Part shown: piece after piece, positions 12,739 to 16,258 of the stretch
Position numbering within the stretch: position 1 is the stretch's first letter
Layout: the number at the start of each line of letters is the position of its first letter
NCBI GenBank assembly: GCA_017958935.1
Contig: JAGDBR010000012.1
Location: 1-16,258, forward strand
Reading direction: 5' to 3'
DNA: 16,258 nucleotides
DNA from: Lachnospiraceae bacterium
GTDB taxonomy: Bacteria > Bacillota_A > Clostridia > Lachnospirales > Lachnospiraceae
Position numbers and translations under genes: made by a program
Notes under the pieces: model-generated
The model's input: the letters and a program-made list of their open reading frames with translations, nothing else
Databases searched by the model: none
What the model was told of the DNA's origin: nothing

Positions 12739-14151
12739 ATGAAACATTACGGGGACCATGTGGAAGACCTGAAGATCACTTACGTCGGCGGCGGCTCGCG
12801 CGCCTGGGCATGGAAGTTCATGAGCGATCTTGCGACGATGGGCGACGTGTCCGGCTCGGTCGATCTGTACGACATCGACCTGCAGGCGGCGAAGAACAAC
12901 GCGGTCATCGGCAACAAGTTCAATGATGCCGAGGGCGCGAACACGACGTGGAAATACCGGGCGGTCGAGACGATCGACGAAGCGCTTGAAGGCGCGGACT
13001 TCGTGATCATTTCGATCCTGCCGGCGACTTTCGACGAGATGGAGTCGGATGTGCACTGGCCGGAGAAGTACGGCACGTACCAGACCGTCGGCGACACGAC
13101 GGGCCCCGGCGGCATCGTCCGCGCGATGCGCACGCTCCCGATGTATGAGTACATTGCCGGAAAGATCCGGGAGCACTGCCCGGATGCATGGGTCATTTCG
13201 TATACGAACCCGATGGCGCTCTGCGTGAAGCAGCTGTACGACACCTTCCCCGGGATCAAGGCCTACGGCTGCTGCCATGAGGTGTTCAACACGCAGAACT
13301 TCCTGGTCGAGGTGGCCGAGGACGCGTTCGGCGTTTCGGGCCTGACCCGCGACGACATCAAGATCAACCCCGTCGGCGTGAACCACTACACCTGGTTCAC
13401 GGAGGCGCATTATAAGGACCATGACCTGTTCCCGGTCTACAAGGACTTCTGCGAGAAGCATCCGGACGGCTACAGGAGCCGCAGGCAGATCGCCGCGAAC
13501 AAGAGCTTCGAGACCGATTATTTCGCGTCTGACGAGCTCGTGAAGATGACGCTGTTCCTGCGCTTCGGCTATATCGCGGCAGCGGGCGACAGACACTTGG
13601 CCGAGTTCTGCCCGGCCGGCTGGTTCCTGGAGAACGATGACCGCGTGAAGGAGATGCATTTTGCGCGGACGCCGGTGTCCTACCGCAAGAAGGACCTCGA
13701 AGACCGTCTTGCGCGGTCGGCGGCGCTCGTTTCCGGACAGGAAGAAGTGAAGATCGGCGAGACCGGCGAAGAAGGCACGCGCCAGATCCGCGCGATCCTG
13801 GGCCTGTCGGACCTGGTGACGAACGTGAACCTGCCAAACCGCGGCCAGATCGCGAACCTGCCGTTCGGCGCCGTCGTCGAGACGAACGCGGTGTTCCGCG
13901 CGGGGACCGTGACGCCTGTCTTGGCGGGTCCGATCCCGGAGACGATCAGCCCGATGATCGAGCGCGTCTGCCACGAAGAAGAACTGATCTTCGAAGGCAT
14001 CAAGGAGCGCGACGTGAACAAGATCTTCGCGGCGTTCGTGAACGATCCGCTGATCACCTGCGGCTACGAGGACGCGAAGAAGATGTTCCGCGAAATGTGC
14101 GAGAACACGAAGGCGTACCTGAAGATGTACGACCTGGACGCGCTGAAGTAA
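12739..14151 (+). CDS. lplD: GH4 alpha-galacturonidase (LplD-like)
   Basis: 470 residues, usual for GH4. ATG 12739 follows GGGAGG about 7 nt upstream. GH4 enzymes cleave by an oxidation-elimination-addition route using NAD and a divalent metal. Visible: KITYVGGGSRAWAW (12-25, dinucleotide loop), LYDID (43-47), SYTNPM (154-159), GCCHEVFNTQ (177-186, metal Cys about 179) and GVNHYTWF (213-220, metal His about 216). The block TYQTVGDTTGPGGIVRAMR (113-131) and the stretches AAAGDRHLAEF and GLSDLVTNVNLPNRGQ recall Bacillus LplD, an alpha-galacturonidase, more than alpha-glucosidase or alpha-galactosidase members. The cytosolic product would be galacturonate from pectin-derived oligosaccharides. 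The gene is followed after 15 nt by the DUF1858-like gene and shares its terminator. Confidence 0.92.
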   Translation: MKHYGDHVEDLKITYVGGGSRAWAWKFMSDLATMGDVSGSVDLYDIDLQAAKNNAVIGNKFNDAEGANTTWKYRAVETIDEALEGADFVIISILPATFDEMESDVHWPEKYGTYQTVGDTTGPGGIVRAMRTLPMYEYIAGKIREHCPDAWVISYTNPMALCVKQLYDTFPGIKAYGCCHEVFNTQNFLVEVAEDAFGVSGLTRDDIKINPVGVNHYTWFTEAHYKDHDLFPVYKDFCEKHPDGYRSRRQIAANKSFETDYFASDELVKMTLFLRFGYIAAAGDRHLAEFCPAGWFLENDDRVKEMHFARTPVSYRKKDLEDRLARSAALVSGQEEVKIGETGEEGTRQIRAILGLSDLVTNVNLPNRGQIANLPFGAVVETNAVFRAGTVTPVLAGPIPETISPMIERVCHEEELIFEGIKERDVNKIFAAFVNDPLITCGYEDAKKMFREMCENTKAYLKMYDLDALK

Positions 14152-14166
14152 GAGGTGCCGCAGCAC

Positions 14167-14394
14167 ATGGAACTGAATGAAAAAACGAAACTGAAGGATC
14201 TTCTGGCGGCCTATCCGTGGCTTCCGGAGGAAGCCGTCAAGATCGACGAACGGCTGAAGATCGTGAATTCCCCGATCGCAAAGCTCTTCATCCGGCGTGC
14301 CACTGTCAGTGAGCTGGCGAAGAAAGCCGGTCTTCCGGCCGAGGCGGTCCTCGCGAAGATCGAAGAAGTGATCCGGAGCCGCGAAGAAGCCTGA
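14167..14394 (+). CDS. Small DUF1858-like protein
   Basis: 75 residues from ATG 14167, preceded by AGAGGTG 9 nt upstream, which overlaps the end of lplD. A GTG at 14155 would add four residues but has no ribosome binding site. The pattern L-DLLAAYP-L (start), INSP-like IVNSPIAKLF, ATVSELAKKAGL, and a final amphipathic helix fits the DUF1858 fold. The Cys pair found in many DUF1858 proteins (CVGC-like) is absent, so a redox or iron role is unlikely. It is probably co-transcribed with lplD. Its partner and role are unknown; it may be a small adaptor. Confidence 0.72.
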   Translation: MELNEKTKLKDLLAAYPWLPEEAVKIDERLKIVNSPIAKLFIRRATVSELAKKAGLPAEAVLAKIEEVIRSREEA

Positions 14395-14406
14395 GCGGAG
14401 CAAAAA

Positions 14407-14440
14407 GACCCCCTGAGTGTACCTCAGGGGGTCTGTTTTT
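14407..14440. terminator. Terminator after the lplD operon, probably bidirectional
   Basis: GACCCCCTGAG (14407-14417) pairs with CTCAGGGGGTC (14423-14433) around TGTAC, followed by TGTTTTT. The A-run on the left lets it also end the convergent M20 peptidase gene. Confidence 0.92.
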
Positions 14441-14447
14441 ATGCTGT

Positions 14448-15884
14448 TTACACGTTCTTCCGGATCAGCGCCTTGTAATAATCGACGGCGCCCGGCAGGC
14501 TGTCGGTGTTCAGGTACTCGTTCAGCCCGTGCATGCCCTTCATCTGGTCCGGCCCGTAGACGACCGGGGAGAAGCGGATGCAGGCGTCGCAGATCTGCTG
14601 GAAATGACGCGCGTCGGTGCCGCCGGTCATGACGTAAGGAATGATCGGGAGACCCGGGAAGACTTCGTGAATGACCTCCTCGACGCGGCGGAAGGCATCG
14701 CTGTGCGCGTCCACCGGCGTGCAGGCCGGATATCCGTCCACGACCTCGGCTTCCAGCCCGTGCTTCTTGGCGAGCGCGAAGATCGCCGCGTTGCTTTCGT
14801 CGCGGTCCTGGTGCGGAATGTAGCGGAGGTTCAGTGTCAGCGTCGCTTCCTGCGGCAGCACGTTGAAACCGTCGGAGCCGGACTGCATCGTCGGCGCGAC
14901 GGTCGTACGCAGCAGCGCCGCGGCCTGCGGCGAGATCGACGGCATCAGCTTGACGAGCAGCGGCTTGAACAGCCACAGGTTCCCGAACAGCAGCCGCATC
15001 CAGAACGGGCCGTAAGGCGCCATGTTCGAGAACATCTCCTCGGCCTGCCTGTTCATGGCGGAACGCATCGGATTGTGCTTGTCCAGGTCGGATACGAAGC
15101 GGGAGAGGCGCACGATCGGCGAATCCTTCGGCGGATAACTCGAGTGGCCGCCGTTCGAGCGGGCAATAAGACGGATGTTTCCCTGGCCTTTCTCGAGCAC
15201 GCCGACCATCGCGAAGTTGCCCTTCAGGCCGGCCATCGGTTCCGTCACGACCGAGCCGCCCTCGTCATTGACGATGAAGGGCTTCACGCCGCGCCGCTGA
15301 AGTTCCGCGACGAGCTTCGGGGCGCCGTCGCCGGCGACCTCTTCATTGTTCGCCGAAGCGAGCCAGACGTCCTGCTCCGGCACGAAGCCGTCCCGCAGCA
15401 GCTCTTCGACGGCCTGGAAAAAGGCCATGACCGAACACTTCGTGTCCGCGCTGCCGCGGCCCCAGACCTTTCCGTCCTCGATGTCGCCCGAGAACGGCTC
15501 GTGCTCCCACTTGCCCTCGGCCGGGACGACGTCCTGATGGCCCATCAGGACCAGCGGGCGGTCGCTGCTCTTTCCTTTCCAGCAGTACAGCAGGCTGCCG
15601 TCGATCTCGATCTTATGCAGGGAGCGGTGCACGAGCGGGAAGATCCGCTCGAGGATCTTATGGAAGCCGAGGAACTTTTCGCGCTGGACTTCTCCCTTGT
15701 GCGAGACGGTCTCATAACGAACGACGTCAGCGAGTTTTTCAGCGTATTTCCGCTCGCGTGCGGCGTCTGTCTGCGGCATCCAGGAGGACGTCTTCGCAGG
15801 CGTCAGCAGCGTGCGCACGACGGCCGCGAGGACGAGCAGCAACAGGACGCCCAGAAGTCCGAGAATGATGTACGGAACGATCAT
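14448..15884 (-). CDS. Membrane-anchored M20 family peptidase (carboxypeptidase S / PM20D1-like)
   Basis: 478 residues. One N-terminal membrane helix (about 4-25, IILGLLGVLLLLVLAAVV) precedes a dizinc aminoacylase-type domain. Metal and catalytic residues: His116 and Asp118 in MGHQDVVP, Asp147 in GRGSADTKCS, Glu181/Glu182 in NNEEVAGDG, Asp207 in NDEGG, and the C-terminal His in MHGLNEY (about 452). GGTDARHF (421-428) carries the conserved second-sphere His. The lid domain lies between about 225 and 345. The CPS1/PM20D1 branch hydrolyses small peptides or N-acyl amino acids. The N-terminal helix has no preceding positive charge and a following Arg, so the catalytic side may be cytoplasmic. Its ATG overlaps the stop of the upstream membrane protein gene (ATGA), so the pair is probably translated together. 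Confidence 0.9.
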   Translation of the reverse strand: MIVPYIILGLLGVLLLLVLAAVVRTLLTPAKTSSWMPQTDAARERKYAEKLADVVRYETVSHKGEVQREKFLGFHKILERIFPLVHRSLHKIEIDGSLLYCWKGKSSDRPLVLMGHQDVVPAEGKWEHEPFSGDIEDGKVWGRGSADTKCSVMAFFQAVEELLRDGFVPEQDVWLASANNEEVAGDGAPKLVAELQRRGVKPFIVNDEGGSVVTEPMAGLKGNFAMVGVLEKGQGNIRLIARSNGGHSSYPPKDSPIVRLSRFVSDLDKHNPMRSAMNRQAEEMFSNMAPYGPFWMRLLFGNLWLFKPLLVKLMPSISPQAAALLRTTVAPTMQSGSDGFNVLPQEATLTLNLRYIPHQDRDESNAAIFALAKKHGLEAEVVDGYPACTPVDAHSDAFRRVEEVIHEVFPGLPIIPYVMTGGTDARHFQQICDACIRFSPVVYGPDQMKGMHGLNEYLNTDSLPGAVDYYKALIRKNV

Positions 15885-16258
15885 GCCGTTTCTCCTTCCG
15901 CTTCCTTTTTGTTTTTCTTAAAACGCAGGTACGCGAGCCCGATCGCCAGCGCGCCGCTCGGGATCACCATCATGCTCGTCGAACCGATCAGCGACGGCAC
16001 GAAGACGAAGAGGAGCGTCATGAACGCGACCACGATCAGGGCGACGACGCGGTTCTCCCGGTAGTACTTGCAGGCCATTGCGCCGAAGAGCGCCGGGACG
16101 ACGGTCTCGAACGCGGGCTGGAGGGCCGGCGACTGCAGCACGGGCTGCAGCGGGATCATCAGGATGACGCCCGCCGCGAGCACGAGGATCGTGACGAGCG
16201 AGGAGGTCGCGATCGAGAGCGTGGATAAGATCTCGTTTTCGGGCGTGCCGCTCTTGAC
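15881..16258 (-). CDS. Integral membrane protein, C-terminal part (runs off the window)
   Basis: The last 125 codons are present; the start lies beyond 16258. Reading in from the edge gives KSGTPENEILSTLS and then about four hydrophobic segments (SSLVTILVLAAGVILMI, FETVVPALFGAMA, VVALIVVAFMTLLFVFVPSLI, MMVIPSGALAIGLAYL), ending in a basic tail (RFKKNKKEAEGETA). No transporter family is recognised with confidence. The ATGA overlap with the M20 peptidase gene suggests joint work, for example uptake of peptides or N-acyl compounds that the peptidase then cuts; this is inference. Confidence 0.75.
   Translation of the reverse strand, partial: VKSGTPENEILSTLSIATSSLVTILVLAAGVILMIPLQPVLQSPALQPAFETVVPALFGAMACKYYRENRVVALIVVAFMTLLFVFVPSLIGSTSMMVIPSGALAIGLAYLRFKKNKKEAEGETA

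Noticed and set aside
12712..14976. 754-codon minus-strand frame across lplD, the DUF1858-like gene and part of the M20 gene
   Set aside because: It crosses a strong terminator and is antisense to lplD, which has full GH4 motifs. It exists only because stop codons are rare in GC-rich antisense frames.
14529..16064. 511-codon plus-strand frame opposite the M20 peptidase
   Set aside because: Antisense shadow of a gene with complete M20 metal-binding motifs.

Overview
The window looks like a chromosomal segment from a GC-rich (about 60 percent by eye) Gram-positive anaerobe. The class Clostridia, in a gut or rumen setting, is the best guess. This rests on strong GGAGG-type ribosome binding sites, near-consensus sigma-A promoters with 17-18 bp spacers, a glutamate dehydrogenase that closely recalls the Clostridium symbiosum enzyme, and a plant cell-wall (pectin) theme. 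This is inference; there is no rRNA or other taxonomic marker in the window.

Layout. 1-426 (-) is the N-terminal part of a threonine aldolase-like PLP enzyme, divergent from 667-4305 (+), a 1212-residue protein with a LamG-like N-terminus, a helical toroid-like middle and a CARDB-like C-terminus. 6216-4433 (-) is a three-gene operon (six-helix membrane protein, winged-helix regulator, exported protein). Its near-consensus promoter contains a perfect inverted repeat. 6394-7743 (+) is gdhA. 8678-7887 (-) is a MerR-type regulator. 10038-8950 (-) is a GH105 unsaturated rhamnogalacturonyl hydrolase. 10211-10828 (+) is an unrecognised membrane protein. 11727-10921 (-) is an SDR resembling the chlorophyll b reductase branch. 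12534-11881 (-) is an SGNH/GDSL hydrolase gene interrupted by one TAA codon. 12739-14151 (+) is a GH4 alpha-galacturonidase (LplD-like), followed by a small DUF1858-like gene. 15884-14448 (-) is an M20 peptidase coupled to an upstream membrane protein gene that runs off the window.

Theme. GH105, the SGNH hydrolase, the GH4 enzyme and possibly the LamG/CARDB giant would together take apart pectin or rhamnogalacturonan oligosaccharides inside the cell, since none has a visible signal peptide. They are separate transcription units rather than one operon, and no sugar transporter is in view. The GH105 and SGNH promoters share the element CGAAGCGC(C/T)G at the same distance from the -10 box.

The most novel-looking item is in the gap between merR and the GH105 gene (8679-8949). 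A plus-strand promoter with a MerR-like 19-bp spacer would start a transcript of about 200 nt at about 8732. That transcript folds into several stems. One is a 13-bp hairpin with five G-U pairs that is sound only as plus-strand RNA. It ends in a strong terminator and encodes no convincing protein, so it is a candidate undescribed non-coding RNA. No tRNA, rRNA, insertion sequence or CRISPR array was seen.
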